From contig NZ_RDBO01000077.1 in NCBI RefSeq assembly GCF_008120935.1, positions 1,316,672 to 1,352,686 of the forward strand: a DNA stretch of 36,015 nt, read 5' to 3'. The notes beneath the pieces are model-generated. The model worked only from the letters and a program-made list of their open reading frames with translations, did not search any database and was not told the DNA's origin. Of the stretch, positions 8,993-17,091 are shown piece by piece. The stretch comes from Streptomyces sp. sk2.1. Lineage in GTDB: Bacteria > Actinomycetota > Actinomycetes > Streptomycetales > Streptomycetaceae. Position numbers and translations under genes: made by a program. The stretch's first letter is position 1, and every line of letters begins with the position of its first letter.

Positions 8993-9397
8993 TTTGCCTC
9001 CTGGTGTGGTCGAGCACCCTTGTGCGGTCGTGGGTGGGGGCGACCGTTTCCGTCTGTCCGACCGCCCGGCTCTCCCCCTGGGACACGCATCGCCTGCCCG
9101 CAGGTTCTTCTGCCGCGCCCGGACCCACCCTAATCGTCATGGGGCCCCCTTCGGCAGGCCGTACCGCGGGGCAGAAACTGTCCAGTAGGTCACGTACCCG
9201 CCTGCAAGCCCCCAGGGTGCGACAGAGCCCGCGGAGCGAAGCGGTCAATATGTTGCATACCGGAGTGCGGTGCGTCTGAACGTGATGTGTCCGGCGGGAC
9301 ACGGCCGGACGACGCGTATCGCGTCGAGCCGTGCCCGTACATGAGGAAAGGGACGGCCGTCGTGCGCGGGCGGCCGCCCCTTCCACCGGGCCATCGC
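8993..9397. other. 405-base gap between the EspI-like gene and the DUF397 gene
   Basis: I see no convincing gene here. It holds the ribosome-binding site of the EspI-like gene (AGGAGG, minus strand), an A/T-richer patch around 9245-9262 that could hold a minus-strand promoter, and a terminator-like stem near the DUF397 stop. The short open frames lack codon bias and a start signal. Confidence 0.5.
9348..9382 (-). terminator. Putative terminator after the DUF397 gene
   Basis: Arms 9348-9359 and 9371-9382 pair over 12 bases with one mismatch around an 11-base loop. The stem lies just downstream of the DUF397 stop on the minus strand. Confidence 0.55.
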
Positions 9398-9631
9398 CTA
9401 CGCGAGGTCGAACTCACCGTCCCGGGCGCCCAGTACGAAGGCGCGCCACTCGGCCTCCGTGTACCGCAACACGGTCTCCGGGTCCAGCGACGAGCGCATG
9501 GCGACCGCGCCGCCGGGCAGATGCGCGATCTCGACCCGTTCCTCGACGTCCTCGGTACCCGGCGCGCTCAGCCACGTCACGTCCGAGATGTCGAGAGCGT
9601 AGAGCTCTTCCTTTTCCTGCTGGGTGCCCAT
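9398..9631 (-). CDS. Small DUF397-type protein
   Basis: This 77-residue protein has the layout of DUF397 proteins, which are abundant in Streptomyces: an early Trp (VTWLSAP), a central VEIAHLPGGAVAMRSS strand pair and a late EAEWRAFV segment. I chose the ATG at 9631 over the longer frame to 9703 because the AAAGGGA box sits 7-8 bases ahead of it and the family N-terminus fits. DUF397 genes usually stand beside a helix-turn-helix regulator, but none is present here. It lies between the EspI-like gene and the EccE companion, all on the minus strand. Its function is unknown, and a regulatory role is only a guess from family habits. Confidence 0.75.
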   Translation of the reverse strand: MGTQQEKEELYALDISDVTWLSAPGTEDVEERVEIAHLPGGAVAMRSSLDPETVLRYTEAEWRAFVLGARDGEFDLA

Positions 9632-9717
9632 GTCGGCGTCCCTTTCGATCGAGCCGTGTCGTTCCCCGCACATCTTCCCCGGAAGCGGTGGGTCCGGGGT
9701 CATGAACGGGACAGTAG

Positions 9718-10428
9718 TCAGTCCATCCGGCGAGCGGCGCCCAGCAGTCCGTTCTCGACCTCCGTCGCTCCCGTCACCACCCAGTGGCGCTCACGGCCCG
9801 CCACCCAGAGCGTGACGCCGTCCGCCAGGGTGGGCAGGGCCTCGCTCTCGATCCGGGCGAGCCCCAGGATCCCGCCGATCCGGTCCGCCTCGTCGGGCGA
9901 GACCCGCTGGACGCCCACGAGCGCCGACGTCCGCATCAACCGCGGCGCCACCGGGCTCAGATAGGGCAGCAACGTCAGCACCGACTGCCACGGCGAGGAC
10001 ACCACCCGGCCCCGGGGCGGACGCATGCCGCAGTCCCGCACCACCACCACCGGACTGCCCACGGCCGCCCCGGTCGGCGGAACCCGGCCCACGTCATGGA
10101 GGGACACGCACTCCAGACCGGCACCCGCGGCCTGCGCGAGCGAGGTCCACACCCCGGGGCGCCCGGTCTCCACCGCGACCCGCGCCCCGGTGGCCGCCGC
10201 CCGCAGCGCCAGTACCTGCGCGGTCCACAACCCGCCGATCAGCAGGACGTCGTACGGCACCGGACGATGGAAGCCGATCATCCGCGTGTGCCCCTCGGCG
10301 TCGGTGCCGAGGATCACGCCGTCGTCCCCGACGGGCAACGACAACGCGCCCAGGTCCTCCGCGGCCAGGATGTGCCCCGCGTGCCGGGGGCCGCGCAGCC
10401 CGCGCCCCGCTCCGGTCCGGATCGTCAT
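9718..10428 (-). CDS. Conserved-looking EccE companion protein of unknown function
   Basis: I do not recognise the family of this 236-residue protein. The ATG at 10428 overlaps the eccE stop (ATGA), so it is translationally coupled to EccE and almost certainly works with the secretion core. No signal peptide or clear membrane helix is visible. The middle shows a strand-turn-helix pattern (VLLIGGLWTAQVLALRA), then a strand (ARVAVETGRP) and another (SPVVVVRDCG). This resembles a nucleotide-binding fold in which the phosphate loop has lost its Gly-Lys-Ser/Thr. That comparison is my inference. The upstream open frame extending to 11703 only shadows eccE. Confidence 0.75.
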   Translation of the reverse strand: MTIRTGAGRGLRGPRHAGHILAAEDLGALSLPVGDDGVILGTDAEGHTRMIGFHRPVPYDVLLIGGLWTAQVLALRAAATGARVAVETGRPGVWTSLAQAAGAGLECVSLHDVGRVPPTGAAVGSPVVVVRDCGMRPPRGRVVSSPWQSVLTLLPYLSPVAPRLMRTSALVGVQRVSPDEADRIGGILGLARIESEALPTLADGVTLWVAGRERHWVVTGATEVENGLLGAARRMD

Positions 10429-11765
10429 CGTGCGCCTCCCAGCGGGAGCGTCGCCAGCACACCGGGCAACTGTTCGCGGTCCAGCCGCACCAGACCGACC
10501 TTCGCGTGCCGAGCGGTCTGCTCCAACACCCTTCGCACCCCGACCAGTTCGGTGTCGGAACCGCCGGTGACCCGTACGTGCCCGGACACCGACACATCGC
10601 CCCGGCGCGCACCGGGCCGCACCGTCAGGCTGAAGGATGTCGCGTGCGCCGGCACCTGGGTCAGCAACGAGACGAGACGCGGGAGCGGAGTCGCCCCCCG
10701 GCCCAACTCCGGCCAACGGTCCACCGCGTAGGCGGTGTGCCAACGGTCGTCGCACCGCCACACCCGCGACGTCTCCGCCGTCCGCCGCTGCGGCGCGGCC
10801 CCCTGCTGCCCGGCACGGGCCGACAGGACGGGATTGGCGCACAGGGACGTGGCCAGGGCCGAGTGCACCTCCTCCTGGTCCAGCACGACGGCCCGGAACC
10901 CGGCACCGGTGATCCGGCTCGCCACATGGTCCGCGACCCGGACCAGACAGCGCTGTGCCCCGCGGATCCCGCCCCCGCGCGCCTCGACCGCCTCCCGGCA
11001 CAGCTCCGGGTCCAGCTTCACCGCCACCCAGGTAACCCGCAGCGCGGGCGCCCCGGTCCGCTCCTGGAGGGGAACGTAGGAGAGCCGTGCCGCCGACCGC
11101 TCCGGCAGATGCTGCGCCGGAGCGGGGCGCACCTGCTGCACGAGCTGCGCGGACTCCAGCACGATGTCGTCCACCGCGAGGGCGTCGCCCAGCAGGGCCA
11201 GCGGGAACGCCCGCTCGCCGTGCGCCCGGCGCAGCGACTCGCCACCGGCCTCGACGCGCACGACGGCGGTCAGGAACGTGCCGTCCCCGACCATGCCCAC
11301 CGTGCGGCGGTCCCGGTCGACATGGGGGTACGGGGCGAGACCCGGCACGCCCTCCACCACCGGGGCCAGCTGCGGATCCGTGTCCGCGGCGGGCGCCCCG
11401 GCCGCTCGTCCGCGACCGCGGAGCGCGAGCGTCATCGACACCCACTCCGGCACGGCGCGGCCCCGTCGGCGCACCACCGCGACCAGCACCAGCAGACAGG
11501 CGATCACACCGGCGGGAACCAGCCAGAAACCACCGAGCACAACACCCACCGCGGCGAACGCCAGGGCCGCCTCGACGAGCACCAGTCGCCGCAGTGCGGG
11601 GCCGGGACGGCCGGTCCGGGAAGCCGGGCGCGGAGTGGTCGCCGCGGGGGGATCCATCGGCGGGACGGGGACCGGGGTGGCCGGTTCGTTGCTGCGTTGC
11701 CATCGGGAAGAGGAAGGTGGTCGGTGGGCGGACCGCCCCGTGCGCTCGCGCGTCGCCGAACCCAT
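10425..11765 (-). CDS. eccE: Type VII secretion protein EccE
   Basis: This 446-residue protein has a Pro-rich cytoplasmic tail of about 58 residues, two adjacent membrane helices (about 60-80 and 82-99) and a large soluble domain. In the known mycobacterial complexes EccE sits at the periphery of the membrane core and stabilises it. The two-helix N-terminus, overall length and position beside EccB support the name, although EccE sequences diverge strongly. The ATG at 11765 has only a weak purine stretch ahead of it, and a shorter start (an internal Met at about 37) cannot be excluded. It is transcribed divergently from eccB across a 188-base gap. Confidence 0.85.
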   Translation of the reverse strand: MGSATRERTGRSAHRPPSSSRWQRSNEPATPVPVPPMDPPAATTPRPASRTGRPGPALRRLVLVEAALAFAAVGVVLGGFWLVPAGVIACLLVLVAVVRRRGRAVPEWVSMTLALRGRGRAAGAPAADTDPQLAPVVEGVPGLAPYPHVDRDRRTVGMVGDGTFLTAVVRVEAGGESLRRAHGERAFPLALLGDALAVDDIVLESAQLVQQVRPAPAQHLPERSAARLSYVPLQERTGAPALRVTWVAVKLDPELCREAVEARGGGIRGAQRCLVRVADHVASRITGAGFRAVVLDQEEVHSALATSLCANPVLSARAGQQGAAPQRRTAETSRVWRCDDRWHTAYAVDRWPELGRGATPLPRLVSLLTQVPAHATSFSLTVRPGARRGDVSVSGHVRVTGGSDTELVGVRRVLEQTARHAKVGLVRLDREQLPGVLATLPLGGAR

Positions 11766-11953
11766 CGCCGCATTGCCCCCTCGTGTCCCCGGTTACCGTT
11801 TCTCTCCACGGGAGTTGACCGGGCGATCACCCTAACCCGAGCGATGGCGGGCGAACGCCGACGGGCATAGTGGGGAGCCCGGTCGAGGACGTTTGCTGAC
11901 GGAGTGTGTGGCAACCTTGGCCGCTCACCGGGGGAAGAGGGGCAGCGGTACAG
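11766..11953. promoter_or_regulatory. Divergent eccE/eccB control region
   Basis: This 188-base gap must hold promoters for both directions. A minus-strand TAGGGT (complement of 11829-11834) is a candidate -10 for eccE. A plus-strand TTGACC at 11815-11820 is a candidate -35, but without a good -10 at normal spacing. No operator symmetry stands out. Confidence 0.35.
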
Positions 11954-13486
11954 ATGGCATCACGGCGGGACGAACTCAACGCCTACACCTTCGCGAAACG
12001 GAGGCTGGTCGCACAGTTCCTCCAACCCAACTCCACCGGTTCGGAGGAGGGCGCGCCGCGCCCCCTGCGCGCGGTGGTGCCCGGCGCGATCGTCGGCGTC
12101 GTGATCCTCGCGGGATTCGGGGCCTGGGGAATGTTCAAACCCGTGGCACCCCAGAAGTGGGACACCCCCTACGAGAACGTCATCATCGCCAGCAAGTCCA
12201 CCACGCGCTACGTGGTGCTGGAGACCGACGGCAGGAAGCAGCTCCACCCGGTGCTGAACATGTCCTCCGCCAAGCTCCTCCTCGCCCCCGACAAGGGCAA
12301 GGTCATCAAGGTCGACGAATCCGTCCTCGACAACGGGAAGATCCCGCACGGCGCCACCCTGGGCATCCCGTACGCCCCCGACCGGCTGCCGGACGGGAAG
12401 GAGGCCGGCGCGAAGAAGCGGTGGGCCGTCTGCGAACAGCCCGGCCAGGGCGGCAGGGCCATCCAGAAGGCGGCGTTCGTCCTCGCGGAGCGCGAGCAGC
12501 GGAAGGTCGAGGGCGCGAACCGGCTGCACGGCGGCGAGTTGCTGTACGTCGAGGGCCCGGGGCCGGACCGGACCCGCTACGTCGTGGACGCCGCGGGCAA
12601 GGCGTACGAGGTGAAGAAGGACGAACTCCTGCTCCGCACCCTGATCGACCGCGGCCGCGCCCCCCAGCGGGTCTCCGCCGCCTGGCTGGACACCCTGCAC
12701 AGGGGGGACGCGATCGACTTCCCGGTCCTCCCGGAGAACCCCGGTGCCGACGCGGGCGTCCCGGGGCAACTGCCGCCCGGGGCCGACAAGGTGGGCATGA
12801 TCCTCGCGGCGGCGTCCGGCACCGGGACCCAGCAGTACGTGGTCCTGCCCGGCAGGGTCGCCCCCGTGTCGGACTTCGTCGCGAAGCTCCTGCTCAGCAG
12901 CCGCCCCCTGGTCGGCCTCGGCCAGGACGGCAGGGCGAGGCACGTCAGCGCCGGAGCGTTCGAACCCGGCGAGTCCTTCGGACAGGACAACGACTGGCCC
13001 ACCCACGGGCCGAAGGTCGTGAACTCCACGAGCGACGCGCCCGGCAGCCGCGACACCGTGTGCAACGTCCTGCGCGACGTCGCCACGAAGGACGGCGCCG
13101 GCACGCTCAGCACATGGGCGGGCACGGGCTTCCCCACGACGCTCCCCACCGGCTCCAGCAGCGCCTACGTCACCCCCGGATCCGGACAACTGTTCCGTCA
13201 GTTCAAGGGGGCCGACGTCGACTCCGGTCCGCTCTTCCTGGTCACCGACACCGGCCTGCGCTACGCCATGCAGTCCAACGGCGACAGCGCCCGGGACGAC
13301 TCCGGCATCGGTGAATCGGGCTCGAAGAAGGAGCGGGAGCAGCGGCGGCAGGAGGCACAACAGGCGCAGAACCGGCTCGGGTACAAGGGCGTCGTGCCCG
13401 CCCCCGTCCCGGCGGCCTGGTCCTCGTTCCTGCCCACGGGACCCCGCCTGTCGACCGGTGCGGCCCGCCAGCCGCAGGGTTCGTGA
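11954..13486 (+). CDS. eccB: Type VII secretion protein EccB
   Basis: This 510-residue core component is a single-pass membrane protein with a large extracytoplasmic domain. The start at 11954 gives the conserved N-terminus (ASRRDELNAYTFAKRRLVAQFL). The frame is open 16 codons further upstream, but those residues are not typical. One membrane helix spans about residues 41-62 (VVPGAIVGVVILAGFGAWG). The rest shows the repeated-domain pattern of EccB, with two Cys residues (WAVCEQP and TVCNVL) that may form the known disulfide. The C-terminus is Gln/Pro-rich. The gene ends 13 bases before mycosin 1, whose ribosome-binding site GAGGAG overlaps the stop, so the two are probably one operon. Confidence 0.93.
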   Translation: MASRRDELNAYTFAKRRLVAQFLQPNSTGSEEGAPRPLRAVVPGAIVGVVILAGFGAWGMFKPVAPQKWDTPYENVIIASKSTTRYVVLETDGRKQLHPVLNMSSAKLLLAPDKGKVIKVDESVLDNGKIPHGATLGIPYAPDRLPDGKEAGAKKRWAVCEQPGQGGRAIQKAAFVLAEREQRKVEGANRLHGGELLYVEGPGPDRTRYVVDAAGKAYEVKKDELLLRTLIDRGRAPQRVSAAWLDTLHRGDAIDFPVLPENPGADAGVPGQLPPGADKVGMILAAASGTGTQQYVVLPGRVAPVSDFVAKLLLSSRPLVGLGQDGRARHVSAGAFEPGESFGQDNDWPTHGPKVVNSTSDAPGSRDTVCNVLRDVATKDGAGTLSTWAGTGFPTTLPTGSSSAYVTPGSGQLFRQFKGADVDSGPLFLVTDTGLRYAMQSNGDSARDDSGIGESGSKKEREQRRQEAQQAQNRLGYKGVVPAPVPAAWSSFLPTGPRLSTGAARQPQGS

Positions 13487-13499
13487 GGAGCGCCGCCGC

Positions 13500-14777
13500 A
13501 TGAACACGCAGCTCTTCTCCCCGTACCGGCGTTGGCCGACGGCCGCAGCCGCCACCGCCGTCCTCCTCGTCGTGCTGCCCGCGCCGTCCGCCGCCGCGGA
13601 CGGTTCGGCACAGTGCTCCTTCCCCTCGGAGAAGTACGCGGGCCGCCCCTGGTCGCTGCAACGCGTCCTGATGGACGAGTTATGGAAGCAGTCCACCGGC
13701 AAGGGGGTGCGGGTGGCGGTCATCGACACGGGCGTGGACATCAAGAACCCGCAGCTCAAAGGTGCCGTGGACATCAGGAGCGGCCGCAATTTCCTGCCGA
13801 GGGGCATCGAGGACGACAACGGCGACAAGATCGCGCGCGGCAAGGAGAACGGCACCAGCGACTCGGTCGGGCACGGCACCAAGGTCGCCGGAATCATCGC
13901 CGCGCGGGAAGCGAAGGGCACCGGCTTCACCGGCCTGGCCCCGGACGCGACGATCATCCCGATCCAGCAGAACGACGCCGAGGGCCACGGAACGGCCGAC
14001 ACATTGGCCGAGGCCATCCGCTACGCGGCCGGCGCCGCCCGCGCGGACGTCATCAACATCTCCCAGGACACGGCCGACGCGGTGAAACCCGCGGACTCCC
14101 TGAGGCAGGCGGTGGACGCCGCCCTGGCCAAGGGCGTCGTGATCGTCGCCTCCGCGGGCAACGACGGGCTGGACGGCAACGTCAAGGAGACCTACCCGGC
14201 CTCGTACCCCGGTGTCCTGGCCGTGGCCGCGTCGGACCGCAACAACGAACGGGCGGCCTTCTCCCAGTCCAGCGAGTCCGTGGGCGTGGCCGCCCCAGGC
14301 GTGGACATGATCTCGACGGTCCCCGTCGGCGGACACTGCTCCGACAACGGCACCAGCTTCTCGGCCCCGTACGCCGCGGGAGTCGCCGCCCTCATCAAGG
14401 CCAAGCACCCGGACTGGACGGGAAAGCAGATCGTCGCCCAGATCCAGCAGACGGCGGAACGCTCGATCGCCGGCCGCGACCGCCTGGTGGGCTGGGGCGT
14501 CGTCGACCCGGTGCGGGCCCTGACCGAGGACGACAGGCCCATCGAACAGCCGGTGGCGAACGAGGGCATGAGCAGGGGCGAGGCACCGACACCGGCCGAA
14601 TTCCACCTGGGCGAAACGGCGGACGAACGCAACGCCCGTCTGGCGACCTACGTGATGGTGGGCGGTGCGGTACTGGTCGCCGCGATCGCGGGCACCGCCG
14701 TGGCCGTACGCGATGCCCGACGACGGTCCGCGCGCCGGGGGAGAACGGTCGGCGCGGTCGGCACGAACAATTCCTGA
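13500..14777 (+). CDS. mycP: Type VII mycosin protease 1 (S8 subtilisin-like), contains a TTA codon
   Basis: This 425-residue membrane-anchored serine protease is the outward-facing mycosin of the ESX system, which stabilises the core and cleaves substrates. It has a signal peptide to about residue 33, the catalytic triad Asp76 (AVIDTGVD), His125 (GHGT) and Ser286 (NGTSFSAP), oxyanion Asn221 (SAGND), and a C-terminal membrane helix at about 383-405 with a basic tail. All key residues are intact. Codon 61 is TTA (13680-13682), the rare leucine codon read by the bldA tRNA in Streptomyces. The start is fixed by GAGGAG eight bases ahead of the ATG. It lies directly after eccB. Confidence 0.93.
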   Translation: MNTQLFSPYRRWPTAAAATAVLLVVLPAPSAAADGSAQCSFPSEKYAGRPWSLQRVLMDELWKQSTGKGVRVAVIDTGVDIKNPQLKGAVDIRSGRNFLPRGIEDDNGDKIARGKENGTSDSVGHGTKVAGIIAAREAKGTGFTGLAPDATIIPIQQNDAEGHGTADTLAEAIRYAAGAARADVINISQDTADAVKPADSLRQAVDAALAKGVVIVASAGNDGLDGNVKETYPASYPGVLAVAASDRNNERAAFSQSSESVGVAAPGVDMISTVPVGGHCSDNGTSFSAPYAAGVAALIKAKHPDWTGKQIVAQIQQTAERSIAGRDRLVGWGVVDPVRALTEDDRPIEQPVANEGMSRGEAPTPAEFHLGETADERNARLATYVMVGGAVLVAAIAGTAVAVRDARRRSARRGRTVGAVGTNNS

Positions 14778-14829
14778 CCTGGAAGCAGGCGGAAATTGAT
14801 CGGTGCAACTCGCGGAATGAACAAGAGAG

Positions 14830-14858
14830 TTGGTCCCGCCATGGCCAGTGGTTAGAGT
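14830..14858 (+). promoter_or_regulatory. Promoter of the YxxxE/WxG gene pair
   Basis: TTGGTC (14830-14835), a 17-base spacer and TAGAGT (14853-14858) match the Streptomyces vegetative (HrdB-type) consensus well. The predicted start at about 14865 gives a leader of about 90 bases before the GTG at 14954. This would give the candidate substrate genes a transcript separate from eccB-mycosin 1. Confidence 0.65.
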
Positions 14859-14953
14859 TCGTGGCATGGCGTCAGATTCGTTCACGAAGGTGCGATAGCA
14901 ACGAGTGGCGGTCTGAGCAAACGGGGCAACGGGGTAACGGGGAGGGCGGGATC

Positions 14954-15415
14954 GTGACCGGTCCGGGCGACCTCCGGCGCGGTGTCGGCGCGCTGGAAAA
15001 ATTCAGGGGGCGGGTCAACGCGCTCCTTGCGGAACTCGAGGGCTCGGCGGGCGGCAGGACGAAGATCGCGGCACAGACGGTGTCGCGCGCCGCCCTGAGT
15101 GGCCAGAACACATGCTTTGCGGAAGCAGACGGCTTGTACGCGCAGTACAACCGCGTCCACGACGCGCTCGTCTCGCTCTCCAAGTCGCTCGGCGACCAGA
15201 TCGAGTACCTGAGCCTGGGCGTGCACGCGGCGGCGGTCGGCTTCGACAACGTGGACGACGACACGCGACGCCGGTTCTACGAGATCCAGGTACGCCTGGA
15301 CAAGGAACGGGAGCAGGAGAAGGCGGGAGCGGAGAGGGCCGGCAAGGCCGAGCAGCCGCGTTCCGACGGCAAGGTCGGCTCCGCCTACGACGACCTGGAG
15401 ATGACTGATGAGTGA
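14954..15415 (+). CDS. Small helical protein with C-terminal YxxxE type VII signal
   Basis: I know no named family for this 153-residue protein. It starts at GTG 14954 behind a GGGGAGGG box. The sequence is helical and charged, with no signal peptide or membrane segment, and its C-terminus carries Tyr145-Asp-Asp-Leu-Glu149, matching YxxxD/E, the general secretion signal of type VII substrates. It overlaps the next gene by 8 bases (ATGAGTGA), so the two products are probably made together. The arrangement, a short YxxxE protein followed by a larger WxG protein, parallels PE-PPE and EspB-type substrates. I therefore infer it is a secreted partner of the 552-residue protein, or less likely a dedicated chaperone. 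Confidence 0.82.
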   Translation: MTGPGDLRRGVGALEKFRGRVNALLAELEGSAGGRTKIAAQTVSRAALSGQNTCFAEADGLYAQYNRVHDALVSLSKSLGDQIEYLSLGVHAAAVGFDNVDDDTRRRFYEIQVRLDKEREQEKAGAERAGKAEQPRSDGKVGSAYDDLEMTDE

Positions 15416-17066
15416 CGCCAGGCAACCGGAACTGCCCTCCAAGGAGCAGCGGGCACAGGATCAGCAACGCATCCAGGGCCAGTTGATCGCCACCGACATC
15501 AACCGACGGGCCCAGAGCGTCATGGACGCTTTCATCGCTGGGAGTTCGGGTCCCTCGGGACGTACCTCGTTCGAGGGACATGAGCTCAACGCGATGATCG
15601 ACCTGATCGAGAGCTCCGATCCGGAACACCTCGAAGAAGCGGGCGCGGCGCTTTTGAAGGCAAGGACAGCCATCAAGAGCGCCGCGAAGGAACTGGGCGA
15701 CTTCATCAAGGGCGTCGACTGGGAGGGCGAGTCCGGAACCGCCTTCCGAGATTGGGGCAACGGCCTGGTCGCCCACGCGGTGAAGCTGGGAGATTTCGCG
15801 GAGGCGGCAGGGACCCAGATCACGGTCGCGGGCACGGGCCTCGCGTCGGTGCGCAAATCCCTGCCCCCGCGCGACAGCCGCCTGGTGCGCAAGAGCGTCG
15901 AGGAGATCGAGACCCCGAAGCGGATCGACGGCAATCCGGAGTACGCCGAGGCGGTGAAGGTCGAGAAGGACCGCCAGGAGGCCATCAACCAGGCGAACAG
16001 GCTGGCTTCGTACTACGCGGTCTCGGCGGAGACGCTGGCGGCACAGGAGCCGCCGCGGTTCGAGAAGAAGCTTGGCATCACGATGCCGAAGCCGCATGGC
16101 TTCAGGGAGAACGGTGAAATCGGCGACCCTTCCACGAGCTTCGGAGCAGTAGGTAACAAGACAACACGAGGCGCCCCAGGAAGTGTTGACGCGGCTGGCG
16201 CGGACTTCCTCGAAGCGCCCAGCAATCGAGCTGAAATCGAGGCGTTAGGAACTGCACCGGCGCCAGGCGGGGTTATCTCGACGGAGATTGACAGTGTGAC
16301 CGTGCCACGTGCTCCTGGGACAGCTCCAGAAACGCCCCCCATGCTGTCGAATGCAAACTCTACGGATCCGATCACAGGACCGATTCTGCCCGTAGCGGAT
16401 GGCTTTGTGAACCCTGTGACAGAAAGCTCGCGGCGGCCCCCGACACCCACTGGCTTGCCCAGAACAATCGGGCAGCCCGGAAGCAGCGGCCCCGTGAATA
16501 GTGGACCTGTGGCGAATGGGCGCACTGGGACTCCGGTTGGACGCCCGCCCATGCTGGGCGGTGGCCCGGCCCCAGGTGCGCCTGGACGCCCGGGTGGGAG
16601 CGGAAATCAGTCACCTTTTGTCAGCCGGCCCGGTGTGACCGGAGGCGGGCCTGCGGCAAGTGCCCCCAGGCAGTCTGGTCCGCCCGTTGGTCGGGCAAAC
16701 GGCATCGTGGGTGGAACCCCGCAGCGCACGGTTCCGGGGGTAGGTGCATCCGGAAAGGGCCGTGGCGTTCCGCGAGGTGCGGTTGTCGGAGCAGACGGAA
16801 CGAGCAGAGCACCTCGACCCAGCGGGCGAGGGACTCCCAGTTCGAACGGCGTCGTGGGTGCGCCCCGCAGGGGTGTTCCGGGGATGGGCTCAGGTGCAAA
16901 GGGGTTCACCAATGGGGGCAAGGGGCTTGTGCGGGAGCCCTTAGGGCGAGGGGAGTCCGAGAACGAGGACCAGGACGGCGGCACCTTGCGCCCGGACTAC
17001 CTGGCGGAAGGCAGAGCAACACGAGAGGCCGGGCGGCCTGGAACTGCACCGCCGGTGATCGAGTAG
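15408..17066 (+). CDS. WxG-containing Pro/Gly-rich candidate type VII substrate, two TTA codons
   Basis: This 552-residue protein has two parts. Residues 1 to about 225 are helical, with a WxG turn (Trp105-Glu-Gly107 in VDWEGESG) between helices, as in WXG100, PPE and EspB proteins. From about 240 to the end it is Pro/Gly/Ser-rich, repetitive and probably unstructured. There is no signal peptide or membrane helix. It overlaps the YxxxE gene by 8 bases and precedes mycosin 2, so secretion and cleavage through this locus are likely but unproven. Codons 280 (16245-16247) and 512 (16941-16943) are TTA, implying dependence on the bldA tRNA. GC content falls within the gene from about position 16100, a sign of faster change or transfer. 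No catalytic domain is recognised. Confidence 0.85.
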   Translation: MSDARQPELPSKEQRAQDQQRIQGQLIATDINRRAQSVMDAFIAGSSGPSGRTSFEGHELNAMIDLIESSDPEHLEEAGAALLKARTAIKSAAKELGDFIKGVDWEGESGTAFRDWGNGLVAHAVKLGDFAEAAGTQITVAGTGLASVRKSLPPRDSRLVRKSVEEIETPKRIDGNPEYAEAVKVEKDRQEAINQANRLASYYAVSAETLAAQEPPRFEKKLGITMPKPHGFRENGEIGDPSTSFGAVGNKTTRGAPGSVDAAGADFLEAPSNRAEIEALGTAPAPGGVISTEIDSVTVPRAPGTAPETPPMLSNANSTDPITGPILPVADGFVNPVTESSRRPPTPTGLPRTIGQPGSSGPVNSGPVANGRTGTPVGRPPMLGGGPAPGAPGRPGGSGNQSPFVSRPGVTGGGPAASAPRQSGPPVGRANGIVGGTPQRTVPGVGASGKGRGVPRGAVVGADGTSRAPRPSGRGTPSSNGVVGAPRRGVPGMGSGAKGFTNGGKGLVREPLGRGESENEDQDGGTLRPDYLAEGRATREAGRPGTAPPVIE

Positions 17067-17091
17067 GTACAGGGAAGGTGCGGAAGTCAGG

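Noticed and set aside
13532..14953. Long plus-strand open frame joining mycosin 1 to the YxxxE gene
   Set aside because: Upstream of GTG 14954 it is out-of-frame mycosin sequence and an untranslated gap. The GTG with GGGGAGGG is the proper start.
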